From assembly GCA_000996895.1 (NCBI GenBank), contig LCBB01000011.1, forward strand, positions 1 through 37,549: 37,549 bases of DNA, given 5' to 3'. Below the pieces are notes generated by a model that ran no database searches, was not told where the DNA came from, and saw only the letters and a program-made list of their open reading frames with translations. Shown here piece after piece: positions 1-7,556 of this stretch. The stretch comes from a candidate division WWE3 bacterium GW2011_GWC2_41_23. Lineage in GTDB: Bacteria > Patescibacteriota > WWE3 > UBA101185 > UBA10185. Position numbers and translations under genes: made by a program. Position 1 is the stretch's first letter; each line of letters begins with the position of its first letter.

Positions 1-102
<102 letters not shown>

Positions 103-119
<17 letters not shown>

Positions 120-303
120 TTGTTTTTGTTTTCAACTATAATTTACAATCCCAAAGTATTATCAGCTTAATATGCTAATCCTCGTTCGAACCATAGCACT
201 TCGTGCTATAGAATCGAACTAAGGTCGTCGCCGGGGTTTTTGTATGCCGGACTTTTTTGTTTCGCGAGTTTAAATTACAATCCCAAAATATTATTTGCTT
301 AAT
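103..303 (+). repeat. Diverged tandem duplication of the 5S 3' tail
   Basis: AGGTCGTCGCCGGGGTTTT occurs at 103-121 (true 5S end) and again, identical, at 222-240. Homology resumes further on: TTACAATCCCAAA occurs at 143-155 and 276-288, followed in both copies by related AT-rich sequence ending GCTTAAT. The unit is therefore about 119-133 bp, and small indels have accumulated between the copies. Only the end of the 5S is duplicated, not the gene. A strong hairpin (184-219) lies between the copies. The same 3'-end duplication is seen at both complete tRNA genes of this window. Confidence 0.85.
184..219. repeat. Palindromic hairpin between the 5S tail copies
   Basis: GTTCGA (184-189) pairs with TCGAAC (214-219), and inside it ATAGCAC (193-199) pairs perfectly with GTGCTAT (203-209) around a TTC loop. 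There is no T-run behind it, so it does not look like a terminator. It sits immediately before the second copy of the 5S tail and may be part of an element that generated the duplication (inference). Confidence 0.6.
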
Positions 304-325
304 TTTTTTCTAGACGCGACTTATA

Positions 326-353
326 AGCACTCATGGCAGGGTGCTAATTTTTT
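326..353 (+). terminator. Intrinsic terminator of the 5S/rRNA unit
   Basis: AGCACTC (326-332) pairs with GGGTGCT (339-345), one G-T pair, around the 6-nt loop ATGGCA. It is followed by AATTTTTT. Position after the 5S region and before the rpsA promoter fits termination of the rRNA transcript. The AGCACTC/GTGCTAA arms resemble a CIRCE operator but the spacing is wrong (see rejected items). Confidence 0.65.
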
Positions 354-413
354 ACCCAATCTCCCTGTGACCGGGCTTTCCCAAAAACCCTAGATTTCCC
401 CGTATTTTCACGT

Positions 414-419
414 TATAAT
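414..419 (+). promoter_or_regulatory. -10 box of the rpsA promoter
   Basis: A perfect TATAAT lies 42 bp before the rpsA start, leaving a leader of about 35 nt that carries the Shine-Dalgarno AAGGAGG at 451-457. I see no good TTGACA-like -35 at 16-18 bp upstream, so the -35 is not called. Confidence 0.55.
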
Positions 420-460
420 CTCCCCGTTCCCTTCTATAAAGATCGGAAGAAAGGAGGTTT

Positions 461-1627
461 TTGCTTGAGAAGGTTTCCGGTAGAAATACGAAAGAAGCCC
501 GAAAAGCAAATACCCGAAAAATGTCAAAATCATCAAAGGTTCGTAAGCCGGAATCGGCTATGGCCAAGCTTTTAACCGATAAAGATCTACAGATGAAAGA
601 TCTTAGACCCGGAGATTTAGTAGAAGGTATTGTTGTTAGTGTTTCTCACAGTGAGGTTTTGCTCGATGTAGGAGCAAAATCGGAAGGTGTCGTCTCAGGT
701 TCCGATATAGCGGACGCTGACGAGTCCTTTAAACACTTAAAGGTTGGGGACACAATCCTTGCTAAGGTTGTGCAGTCAGAGAATCAACAGGGCTATGTTG
801 TTCTGTCTTTGAGAAAAGCTGAAAAGGACAAGAAGTGGAAGGGCGCCGAAGACGCGCTAGCTACAGGCTCGGTTCTTGAAGCTACCATCATTGAATATAA
901 CAAGGGCGGTTTATTGTGCGATTGTGCGGGATTGAGAGGTTTTATTCCCCTATCTCACCTTGATAGAAGCCATTTTGCCAATGATATTGCGAAGTTTGCA
1001 GCCGGTAGCGAGGCTGAGTTGAAGGAGTCCCTGAAGGCTTTGGCCGGAAAGGTCATTAAAGTAAAAGTTATTGAGCTTGACCCCTTGAAAAACCGCTTCG
1101 TATTGTCTGAAAAAGACGCAATGAGTACATACAGCGACGAAAGCAGAGAAAAGAGATTGCAGGAAATAGCCGCCGGTACAACACTCGAAGGAATAGTTAC
1201 GGGAATAATGCCGTTCGGAGTCTTTATAGACTTGGATGGAGTGGAAGGTTTGGTACACATAAGCGAAATAGCCTGGGAAAAGGTTAATAACCCCTCCTCA
1301 TATTTTTCAGTAGGACAAACGGTTAAAGTTATGGTTCTTGGCATCGACGAACAGAGCAAGAAGCTGGCTTTAAGCGTGAAAAGACTTACTCCAAATCCCT
1401 GGGAAACTGTGGAGAAAAGTTACCCGGTTGGAACCAAGGTCAAAGGAATTGTCAGCAAAGTTGTTCCTTTCGGAGCCTTTGTGACAATAGAAAAAGGATT
1501 AGACGGCCTGATACACATATCCGAAGCCGCGGGACCTTTGAAAGAGGGCGAAGAGGTAGAAGCTATTGTTATACAGGTTGACGGTACCAATCAAAAACTT
1601 GCGTTAAGCACCAGACCACAAGAATAA
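461..1627 (+). CDS. rpsA: 30S ribosomal protein S1
   Basis: RNA-binding ribosomal protein that helps mRNA bind the 30S subunit. The 388-aa product carries four S1 OB-fold repeats, at about residues 48-118, 133-205, 236-305 and 322-385. The last two show the classic pattern (GIVTGIMPFGVFIDLDGVEG with LVHISE, and GIVSKVVPFGAFV with LIHISE). Four domains is shorter than the six of E. coli S1 and resembles the S1 of other lineages. The TTG start at 461 is chosen because AAGGAGG ends 3 nt before it. The spacing is tight, and an in-frame ATG at 521 (MSKSSK) is an alternative with no SD. The first 20 residues are basic and low in complexity. It is the first gene of a rightward cluster with clpC, radA and a PIN/TRAM gene. 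Confidence 0.9.
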   Translation: MLEKVSGRNTKEARKANTRKMSKSSKVRKPESAMAKLLTDKDLQMKDLRPGDLVEGIVVSVSHSEVLLDVGAKSEGVVSGSDIADADESFKHLKVGDTILAKVVQSENQQGYVVLSLRKAEKDKKWKGAEDALATGSVLEATIIEYNKGGLLCDCAGLRGFIPLSHLDRSHFANDIAKFAAGSEAELKESLKALAGKVIKVKVIELDPLKNRFVLSEKDAMSTYSDESREKRLQEIAAGTTLEGIVTGIMPFGVFIDLDGVEGLVHISEIAWEKVNNPSSYFSVGQTVKVMVLGIDEQSKKLALSVKRLTPNPWETVEKSYPVGTKVKGIVSKVVPFGAFVTIEKGLDGLIHISEAAGPLKEGEEVEAIVIQVDGTNQKLALSTRPQE

Positions 1628-1652
1628 GGATTTTACTTAGAAATTGAATTTC

Positions 1653-1680
1653 AGTCCCCTGCCTTCCGAGGCGGGGGACT
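1653..1680 (+). promoter_or_regulatory. Hairpin between rpsA and the clpC-like gene
   Basis: AGTCCCC-T-GCC (1653-1663) pairs with GGC-G-GGGGACT (1670-1680) around TTCCGA, an 11-pair stem including one T-G. There is no T-run, so it is a poor terminator. The GGGGGA in its 3' arm is the only SD-like sequence about 10 nt before the ATG at 1689, so the stem could limit translation of the downstream ATPase (inference). Confidence 0.45.
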
Positions 1681-1688
1681 TGCAGATA

Positions 1689-3989
1689 ATGCTAATAGAC
1701 AGACTTACACAAAGAGCAAAGTCAGTTTTACTCAAACTTCCTGAGAAGGAAGCTATTTCAAGTGCCAAAGTACTTGTCGCAATAACAGAAGAGAGTGGAA
1801 TGGGTAATACTATTCTCCAGGCACTCGGAATTTATAATCTCAACAAGAGAAAAATGGTTTCTTTAAACGATCTGACACGTGAGGCTTTTGTTCAGGCAGC
1901 GAATTTCGAGCACATGTACGTGGGAACCGAGCACCTGATTTTAGCCCTTTTCAAAATGTGCGAATCCCCCGATTTCAGCCGTCTGCGCTTTGAGCTTATA
2001 AAACTAAGTGTTTTTCCCAATACCATAAAATCTATAGATAAGAATAAAAAAACTCCGATACTTGATACTTTCGGTGAAAATTTGAATCAGAAGACCGTGC
2101 GTAATATGGACAAACCTCTTGTATACAGGACAGTTTATGAATCTCTCGTAGCTTCGTTACTTTTGAAAAATACTCCTAACGTTCTAATCCTGGGGGAGCC
2201 GGGTGTGGGAAAGAGGGCGCTGGTAGAACTTTTGGCGAGAAACATTTCCTCTTTGGACGTCCCGCCCGCGTTGGTAGGATACCAGGTCATAGAGTTCGAT
2301 ATGCTGGCTTTCATGACAAGTCTGATGAACAAAAGCGGGATAGAGACGGGGCTCGCGCAGTTGTCGGATGAACTGAGGTCCTTAAACCGTGTAATACTTT
2401 TTATTAAAAACTTTCAAAACTCTTTCTTTGCAACGCCAATGGGATTCTCCATGCCGATTTTTTACTCAATGTTTAAGTCCGCTTTGGATAATTCGGACAT
2501 AAAAATAATAGCGACGATGGCCTCTACCTTATATGAAAAGCTTGGCGCGGATAATGAACACATCCTTGAGGACTTCGGGACGGTTGAAGTAATAGAGCCC
2601 ACCGAAAAAGAAACCCAGAAAATACTTGAAAGCACGGCGTTGTACTTAAGCGAATTTCACAACGTGGATATCACAAAAACCATGGTCAACCTCATTTATA
2701 AAAAAGCGAAAGAACTGGAAAGTGACGACAAATTTCCACAGAAGGGCGTGGATCTTATGGACCACTGTTGCACGTTTGTCATTCTTAAAAAGAGCAGAAT
2801 ACCCGAGAGCTACAAGGAGATGGTGGATAAGAGATTTGATATTCTCAGCCAGCTTCAGGTAACCCTGGACGAAGGTAAATACGAGAAAGCCCTTCACTTA
2901 AGGAAAAAAATCAAGAACTACGACCAGAAATTATCCTCAAAAGAAGAGAAAATATTTATCCCCGAGAAAAAACTGAAGATGACATCGGAAGATATTAACG
3001 AAGCAGTGTCTATTTTTAGAGAAGAGCGGGAAATGGATGAGGACAAGGCAGGTTTAAAGAACTTGTCCCTTCTTTCGGAAAAAATAAGAGCCAGAATAGT
3101 TGGTCAGGATGAAGCGGTAAACCTGGTTGCAAAAAGCCTGGTCCGTTCAAGACTTGGCCTAAGATCAAGAAAAAGACCGGTCGGAAACTTTCTGTTCCTC
3201 GGTCCCACAGGTGTAGGAAAGACGGAGATGGCCAAGGTACTGGCCGAACTGTTCTTCGGATCCAAATCTCTGATCAGACTAGACATGAGCGACTTCTCGG
3301 AGAAGCACAATGTTGCTAGATTGGTAGGTGCTCCCCCGGGGTATGTCGGTTACGGAGAAGGCGGCGAACTAACGTCGAAAATAGAGGCAAAACCGGATAG
3401 TGTGGTGTTATTCGATGAAATCGAGAAGGCCCACCCGGATGTTTTGAACGTCTTGCTCCAGATAATGGAGGAGGGGGAGCTTGTGGATGCCAAGGGTACC
3501 GCGTACGACTTTTCGCACGCCGTTGTAATTCTAACCAGCAATTTGGGTACGGAAATATTGCATAACAACGAAATCGGTTTCGAAGAAAAAACTATTAGTG
3601 ATAAATCAGTCGAAGGAAGGTTAAGAAACAACCTGAAAAAGATTTTAAAACCCGAGCTTCTGAATAGGTTCGACGAAATCATTATTTTCAAGCGGTTACA
3701 AAGGGAAAACCAACTTAGAGTATTAGAATTACTCACAAAGGAGATTAACGTTACACTTAAAGCCCAAAGTATCACTTTAAACGTCTCAAAAGAGGTTAAG
3801 GAATATTTACTGGAAAAGGGCGGTTCCCTCGAATATGGGGCGAGGGCTCTTAGAAGAACCCTTGAAAAAGAACTCGTAGACGCTTTAGCCGAATACCTTT
3901 TACACCACGAGAAAAGACCGTTGTCACTTTGTGCTTCGATGTCTGAAGGGGATATACACATATCCGCTAAAAAAGCTAAAAATTGTTAA
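1689..3989 (+). CDS. clpC: ClpC-type AAA+ unfoldase with degenerate first ATPase site
   Basis: Unfoldase that feeds proteins to the ClpP protease. The 766-aa product has a Clp N-domain (about 1-145), a first AAA domain with Walker A GEPGVGKRA near residue 168, a UVR-like coiled M-segment (about 380-420), and a second AAA domain with Walker A GPTGVGKTE near 504, Walker B VVLFDE near 571 and a C-terminal small domain. An IGF tripeptide after TSNLGTEIL fits the ClpP-docking loop. The first AAA domain is odd: the Walker B position reads VILFIKNF, with no D-E pair, so it probably binds but does not hydrolyse ATP (inference). Start: the ORF opens at TTG 1644, but MLIDRLTQRAK at ATG 1689 matches the usual ClpC N-terminus (MFERFTERA-like) and avoids coding through the hairpin, so I prefer it. 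Confidence 0.88.
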   Translation: MLIDRLTQRAKSVLLKLPEKEAISSAKVLVAITEESGMGNTILQALGIYNLNKRKMVSLNDLTREAFVQAANFEHMYVGTEHLILALFKMCESPDFSRLRFELIKLSVFPNTIKSIDKNKKTPILDTFGENLNQKTVRNMDKPLVYRTVYESLVASLLLKNTPNVLILGEPGVGKRALVELLARNISSLDVPPALVGYQVIEFDMLAFMTSLMNKSGIETGLAQLSDELRSLNRVILFIKNFQNSFFATPMGFSMPIFYSMFKSALDNSDIKIIATMASTLYEKLGADNEHILEDFGTVEVIEPTEKETQKILESTALYLSEFHNVDITKTMVNLIYKKAKELESDDKFPQKGVDLMDHCCTFVILKKSRIPESYKEMVDKRFDILSQLQVTLDEGKYEKALHLRKKIKNYDQKLSSKEEKIFIPEKKLKMTSEDINEAVSIFREEREMDEDKAGLKNLSLLSEKIRARIVGQDEAVNLVAKSLVRSRLGLRSRKRPVGNFLFLGPTGVGKTEMAKVLAELFFGSKSLIRLDMSDFSEKHNVARLVGAPPGYVGYGEGGELTSKIEAKPDSVVLFDEIEKAHPDVLNVLLQIMEEGELVDAKGTAYDFSHAVVILTSNLGTEILHNNEIGFEEKTISDKSVEGRLRNNLKKILKPELLNRFDEIIIFKRLQRENQLRVLELLTKEINVTLKAQSITLNVSKEVKEYLLEKGGSLEYGARALRRTLEKELVDALAEYLLHHEKRPLSLCASMSEGDIHISAKKAKNC

Positions 3990-3998
3990 GATAGTAAT

Positions 3999-5399
3999 AT
4001 GCCGAAAATCAGAACGGTGTACACATGCCAAAATTGTAATTACCAGGCTTCTCATTGGGTCGGGCAATGCCCTCAGTGCGGAGAATGGAATACCTTTATA
4101 GAGGATGTAGTAGTTAGTCAAAATTCCAAATCCGGTTCCCACGCGGGAAAAGGCGTTACTATTGCACCTATCCAACTTTCCAAAATTTCCACCAAGAATA
4201 TAAAAAGGCTTTCCTCAAATATTTCAGAATTCGACAGAGTTCTGGGAGGGGGTTTTGTTCCGGGACAGGTAGTGCTGTTGGCAGGAGAGCCCGGTATAGG
4301 TAAGAGCACCATCCTTACGGATATCGCAAAAAGCCTCGGAGACAAAAAGATACTTTATGTCGCAGGAGAAGAAAGTCCCGATCAAATTAAGATAAGAGCT
4401 GAAAGAATGGGCTATCCCGCTGAAAATTTATTTATACTCCAGGAGTCCGGAGTAGAGCAGATAATCTCGGTTGCCGAAGCGGAAAAAGATTTAGCGTTAA
4501 TTATTGTAGATTCAGTTCAGACGATTTATTCAGACGAAATCGCCGGTATTTCAGGCTCTCTTCCTCAGGTACGCGGATGTACTCAGCTTCTAACAATGGC
4601 CGCGAAGCGTACCGGAATCCCGGTAGTGCTTGTCGGGCATGTAAATAAAGAAGGAGTTGTAGCAGGTCCGAAGGTTTTGGAACACATTGTCGACACAATC
4701 TTATATCTGGAAGGTGACCCCCAGCATATGTTCAGGATGCTAAGAACAAGTAAGAACCGTTTCGGCCCGGTGTCGGAAGTAGGGATATTCGAAATGCAGG
4801 AAAAAGGTATGAAAGAGGTCAAAAATCCTTCAGAGCTTTTCCTTGAAGAGCACGTTGCAGGAACTTCGGGATCTTGTATTGCGGTGGTTATGGAAGGATA
4901 CAGGCCGCTGTTATTCGAAGTACAAGCTTTAACAATAAGAACCAGCTTCGGGTATCCCAGGAGGACTGCCAGCGGGTTTAATGCCAACCGTCTCCAGGTC
5001 CTTGTAGCAACCATCGAGAAAAGAACCGGAATAGACCTCAGTGGACACGATATCTATCTAAACATTGCAGGAGGTTTCAAGATTAGTGAGTACGCTGCCG
5101 ATTTGGCTGTCTGCATCGCCGTAATCTCTTCGGTAAAAGACTTGCCGATAAAGGAGAAAAGCGTAGTATACGGCGAAGTAGGTCTAAATGGCGAGGTAAG
5201 AAGGGTTTCTCATACTGAAAAAAGGTCGAAAGAGGCAAAAAAGCTCGGTTTTGAAATAATTATCTCTCCCGAAACTGCTAAAAGTTTGAACGAGGCAGTA
5301 TCAAAGGCTCTGTCCAAAGGATACAATTTAGATAGTGGAAAACACGCTAAACAAAACACAACAGAAAGCAAAAGGTATAACGCAGTTAAGCCGGTTTAA
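3999..5399 (+). CDS. radA: DNA repair/recombination ATPase RadA (Sms)
   Basis: RecA-related branch-migration helicase used in recombination and, in naturally competent bacteria, in transformation. The 466-aa product has the N-terminal zinc finger CQNC...CPQC (residues 10-29), Walker A GEPGIGKST (about 95), the RadA-specific KNRFG motif (about 250) and a C-terminal Lon-protease-like domain with GGFKISEYAADLAV. The length matches the family. The ATG starts 9 nt after the clpC stop with no SD; a TAAGAT hexamer lies exactly 6 nt before it, so a leaderless start is possible. The 3' end overlaps the next gene by 65 bp. The DprA, ComM and ComEA/EC genes 22 kb away make a link to DNA uptake plausible. 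Confidence 0.95.
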   Translation: MPKIRTVYTCQNCNYQASHWVGQCPQCGEWNTFIEDVVVSQNSKSGSHAGKGVTIAPIQLSKISTKNIKRLSSNISEFDRVLGGGFVPGQVVLLAGEPGIGKSTILTDIAKSLGDKKILYVAGEESPDQIKIRAERMGYPAENLFILQESGVEQIISVAEAEKDLALIIVDSVQTIYSDEIAGISGSLPQVRGCTQLLTMAAKRTGIPVVLVGHVNKEGVVAGPKVLEHIVDTILYLEGDPQHMFRMLRTSKNRFGPVSEVGIFEMQEKGMKEVKNPSELFLEEHVAGTSGSCIAVVMEGYRPLLFEVQALTIRTSFGYPRRTASGFNANRLQVLVATIEKRTGIDLSGHDIYLNIAGGFKISEYAADLAVCIAVISSVKDLPIKEKSVVYGEVGLNGEVRRVSHTEKRSKEAKKLGFEIIISPETAKSLNEAVSKALSKGYNLDSGKHAKQNTTESKRYNAVKPV

Positions 5400-6324
5400 C
5401 ATCTGGGTCAGAATTGCCTTTGCGATAATATTCTTTATCTTAGGTTTCAACCTTTCAAGATCGGCGTTTTTTATGGAACTCCCTTTTTTCGGTTACCATA
5501 CTGTATGGGAAGTTCTCATATCCGCAGCTGCGGGGTTAATCGGATTTTACGTTTTCCCCCTGTTCTTAATAAGCGCTCAGTACTGGATTGAAGCCACAAT
5601 CAATAAGGTTGTGAATGAGATAGTGACCAACTTTTGGGATCAGCAATCCCGAAAGATACAGGAAGCAAGGCGGGAAAAGCAAAAAAGGAAGGTTGAAGAA
5701 GAAGATTCGAAAAGAAAGTCGGATTGGGAGCATGCCGTAGTTTTGGACACATCGGTGCTTGTGGACGGAAGAGTAGTTGATATTGTAAAAACCGGGTTTT
5801 TGGATCACCGGCTCATAATTATTCAGGCAGTATTAGATGAACTTCAAACCATTGCCGACAGTAAAGATAAACTGAAACGCCAACGGGGCAGGCGCGGATT
5901 AGATGTTGCGAAGGAACTTAAGAAACATTCGAAAGTTGTTATTCCTGACATAGGGGCTAACGGAAAAGGCGTGGATGCCAAACTCGTTTCCTTTGCCAAG
6001 GAACACAAATTAAAACTTATGACCATGGACTTTAATTTGAACAAAGTAGCACAGGTGTCCGGTGTTAAAACCTTAAATTTAAATGATTTAATAAACGGTT
6101 TGAAAACAATTATGCTACCGGGCGAGGCAATAAAGATAAAAGTTGTACAGCAGGGCAAGGAGAAAGAGCAGGGGGTAGGATACTTGCCTGACGGTACCAT
6201 GATAATCGTAGAGGGAGCAAAAGAGCGCGTGGGGGACGAGGTAGACGCCGTAGTATCGAAAATAATACAATCATCCGCAGGAAGAATCATATTCTCGAAA
6301 GTATCGGAACAGCTCAGGAATTAG
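5335..6324 (+). CDS. Membrane-anchored PIN/TRAM domain protein (YacL-like)
   Basis: Predicted membrane-tethered RNase-like protein. The order is two N-terminal membrane segments (about 24-45 and 57-83), a basic coiled linker (about 100-130), a PIN nuclease domain (about 133-250) and a C-terminal TRAM domain (about 260-325), as in B. subtilis YacL. PIN acidic residues are visible in VLDTSVLVDGR, VLDELQTIAD and MTMDFNLN. The family is widespread and often lies beside radA, as here; its substrate is not established. The GTG start at 5335 overlaps radA by 65 bp. No later start codon precedes the first membrane segment, so the overlap is probably real and suggests translational coupling. Confidence 0.85.
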   Translation: MENTLNKTQQKAKGITQLSRFNIWVRIAFAIIFFILGFNLSRSAFFMELPFFGYHTVWEVLISAAAGLIGFYVFPLFLISAQYWIEATINKVVNEIVTNFWDQQSRKIQEARREKQKRKVEEEDSKRKSDWEHAVVLDTSVLVDGRVVDIVKTGFLDHRLIIIQAVLDELQTIADSKDKLKRQRGRRGLDVAKELKKHSKVVIPDIGANGKGVDAKLVSFAKEHKLKLMTMDFNLNKVAQVSGVKTLNLNDLINGLKTIMLPGEAIKIKVVQQGKEKEQGVGYLPDGTMIIVEGAKERVGDEVDAVVSKIIQSSAGRIIFSKVSEQLRN

Positions 6325-6375
6325 AGCCTAAGTATCTTCCAATATAAAAGTAAATAGAGTATTTTGCGCGGGAGA

Positions 6376-6450
6376 GGAGTGTGAATGAGAGCACAAAAAA
6401 ACACTCCACTAGAAGCGACATAAATAGCGGCGACCGCAGAGTGTTTTTTG
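6376..6450 (+). terminator. Terminator with a competing upstream hairpin and 12-codon ORF
   Basis: CAAAAAAACACTC (6394-6406) pairs with GAGTGTTTTTTG (6439-6450), one base bulged, giving a terminator (T-run inside the 3' arm) behind the rpsA-to-PIN/TRAM cluster. The same ACACTCC (6401-6407) can instead pair perfectly with GGAGTGT (6376-6382), which would break the terminator. The alternative hairpin loop holds the ATG of a 12-codon ORF (6385-6423, MRAQKNTPLEAT) that has an AGGAG SD 5 nt upstream. Two exclusive structures plus a mini-ORF resemble an attenuator, but this is inference; a plain terminator is the simplest reading. Confidence 0.6.
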
Positions 6451-6460
6451 TCGAAGCGTT

Positions 6461-6510
6461 TTGCAATCTAAGATTGCAATAAGTCCATGCTTCAGAGCAG
6501 CCGAAGCATG
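6461..6510. repeat. Two perfect short palindromes
   Basis: TTGCAATC-TAA-GATTGCAA (6461-6479) and CATGCTTC (6486-6493) with GAAGCATG (6503-6510) are adjacent 8-bp perfect stems in the 423-bp gap after the PIN/TRAM gene. Neither has a T-run. Their function is unknown. Confidence 0.55.
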
Positions 6511-6536
6511 ATTTAAATAAACTTTATATTATTTAC

Positions 6537-6581
6537 CACGCATAACAAGCGACGAAGATTAGTCCGAAGAGCGTGTTTTTT
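6537..6581 (+). terminator. Second terminator-like hairpin
   Basis: CACGC (6537-6541) pairs with GCGTG (6571-6575), followed by TTTTTT. The 29-nt loop contains AGCGAC (6548-6553), also present in the loop of the preceding terminator (6414-6419), and both run into AGAG(C)TG plus six T. The two may be copies of one element. Confidence 0.45.
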
Positions 6582-6701
6582 ATGAGGGACACGAAGTTCT
6601 GTATTATAATCTTACGTGCGTTGCTGTTATAGAAGTATGTACTATTGTACAGTTGTACGTAGATAATAGATTTACCATTACCCTATAAGTTATAAATAAC
6701 G

Positions 6702-6729
6702 TGTGGATAACTTTTAGGATTGTGGGTAA
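6702..6729. promoter_or_regulatory. Tandem direct repeats resembling DnaA boxes, ahead of the RHH gene
   Basis: TGTGGATAACTTTTA (6702-6716) and TGTGGGTAACTATTA (6721-6735) are 13/15 identical and 19 bp apart. The first contains TGTGGATAA, the exact complement of the consensus DnaA box TTATCCACA; the second differs by one base. They lie directly upstream of the SD of the 44-aa ribbon-helix-helix gene, so they could equally be its operator. AT-rich DNA lies just to the left (6661-6700). Confidence 0.5.
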
Positions 6730-6747
6730 CTATTAAAGGAGGCCAAA

Positions 6748-6882
6748 ATGGAGTTTAATAAAATAAAAACAACCGTATTAATTGATAAGACGCTCAAAAA
6801 GCTAGCTCAGGTACATGCGATACAAAACGATATGACTCTGGGGGAGCTGATTGAGGAGGGTTTGAGAAAGATTCTGGTGTAG
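6748..6882 (+). CDS. Small ribbon-helix-helix DNA-binding protein (44 aa)
   Basis: Not in the ORF track because of its length. The ATG at 6748 follows a strong SD (AAAGGAGG, 6736-6743). The product begins MEFNKIKTTVLIDKTLKKLAQ and ends EEGLRKILV. A short beta strand (KTTVLID) followed by two helices with DMTLGELIEEGL is the pattern of CopG/Arc/ParD-type ribbon-helix-helix proteins, which bind DNA as dimers and often repress their own operon. No toxin gene is adjacent; the next gene encodes a small membrane protein. The tandem repeats at 6702-6735 are the obvious candidate operator. Family assignment is by pattern only. Confidence 0.7.
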   Translation: MEFNKIKTTVLIDKTLKKLAQVHAIQNDMTLGELIEEGLRKILV

Positions 6883-6994
6883 CTTTCCTTTACCGGGTTT
6901 GCTATTCTTGCAAAATTTTGCTCGTATACTTTATTTACCCAACCTTGCCCTATTAGCTATTAAATATGCTATAAAACCAATGTAACCCGCCGTA

Positions 6995-7023
6995 TTTACA
7001 TGACTTATAGTGTGTGATATAAT
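6995..7023 (+). promoter_or_regulatory. Sigma-70-type promoter for the 7052 gene
   Basis: TTTACA (6995-7000), a 17-bp spacer and TATAAT (7018-7023) with an extended TG at 7015-7016. The mRNA would start near 7030 and give a leader of about 20 nt with SD AAGGAGG. TGCGGTAAA (7023-7031) directly follows the -10; the same 9-mer recurs ahead of comEA. Confidence 0.8.
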
Positions 7024-7051
7024 GCGGTAAACAATAATTAAAGGAGGAGAG

Positions 7052-7438
7052 ATGTTAGAATTTGTGCTCGGCGTTATTTTCGGCCTTTTTTTATTTAGGC
7101 GGATCAAGGCGGTAATTATCTTCTTGGTCATATACATCTTAATCATGCTGGTCGCAATTTCTCTTGACTTTGGTCCTGTTAACGTAAGTGCTTTTTTGTG
7201 GCAGGGCAGCGGACTTTTGCTCGGTGCTTACCTCAAAGCAATAATGGACAAGGGCAAAGTCAACAGACTTGAAGTGGAACGTCAGAAAAAAGAAGCGGAA
7301 AAGCTCAAAAATAAGAGAGCTGAAGAACCTAGGGAAGCAGAAAAGAAAGAAGAGGAAAAGGCCCCTGAAGAAGAACAAGAAGAAGAGCAAGAGCAAGATT
7401 CGGACGAACTTCCTCAGCTTAACGAATGGAAAGATTAG
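7052..7438 (+). CDS. Small membrane protein with charged coiled-coil tail
   Basis: I do not recognise a family. The 128-aa product has two hydrophobic segments (about 1-15 and 20-40), a third weaker one (about 48-62), then a strongly charged Lys/Glu tail (about 68-115) likely to be an extended coiled coil, ending DELPQLNEWKD. The topology suggests a short membrane hairpin with a cytoplasmic charged arm. It is well expressed on paper: a near-consensus promoter (6995-7023), AAGGAGG SD and ATG, and its own strong terminator (7480-7536), so it is a single-gene unit. The overlapping ORF at 7269 is a frame shadow. Confidence 0.75.
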   Translation: MLEFVLGVIFGLFLFRRIKAVIIFLVIYILIMLVAISLDFGPVNVSAFLWQGSGLLLGAYLKAIMDKGKVNRLEVERQKKEAEKLKNKRAEEPREAEKKEEEKAPEEEQEEEQEQDSDELPQLNEWKD

Positions 7439-7479
7439 CCATTTGAAAGCTAGAGGAAAAGTAAGAAAGTTGTAAAACC

Positions 7480-7536
7480 GGTCTGCAGATGATGTTAAGA
7501 AATTAACATAAAAACATCTGCAGGCCTTTATTTTTT
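7480..7536 (+). terminator. Strong intrinsic terminator
   Basis: GG-T-CTGCAGATG pairs with CATCTGCAG-G-CC, with ATGTT/AACAT able to extend the inner stem, followed by TTTATTTTTT. It closes the 7052 transcription unit. Confidence 0.85.
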
Positions 7537-7556
7537 CATTATCCAGTTCTTAAACG

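Noticed and set aside
323-347. CIRCE (HrcA) operator ahead of rpsA
   Set aside because: Arms TAAGCACTC and GGGTGCTAA resemble CIRCE, but the spacer is 6 nt instead of 9 and a T-run follows directly, so a terminator explains it better.
6600-6750. Chromosomal replication origin
   Set aside because: Only two DnaA-like boxes are seen and no dnaA, dnaN or rpmH is nearby; I keep the repeats as a finding but do not call an origin.
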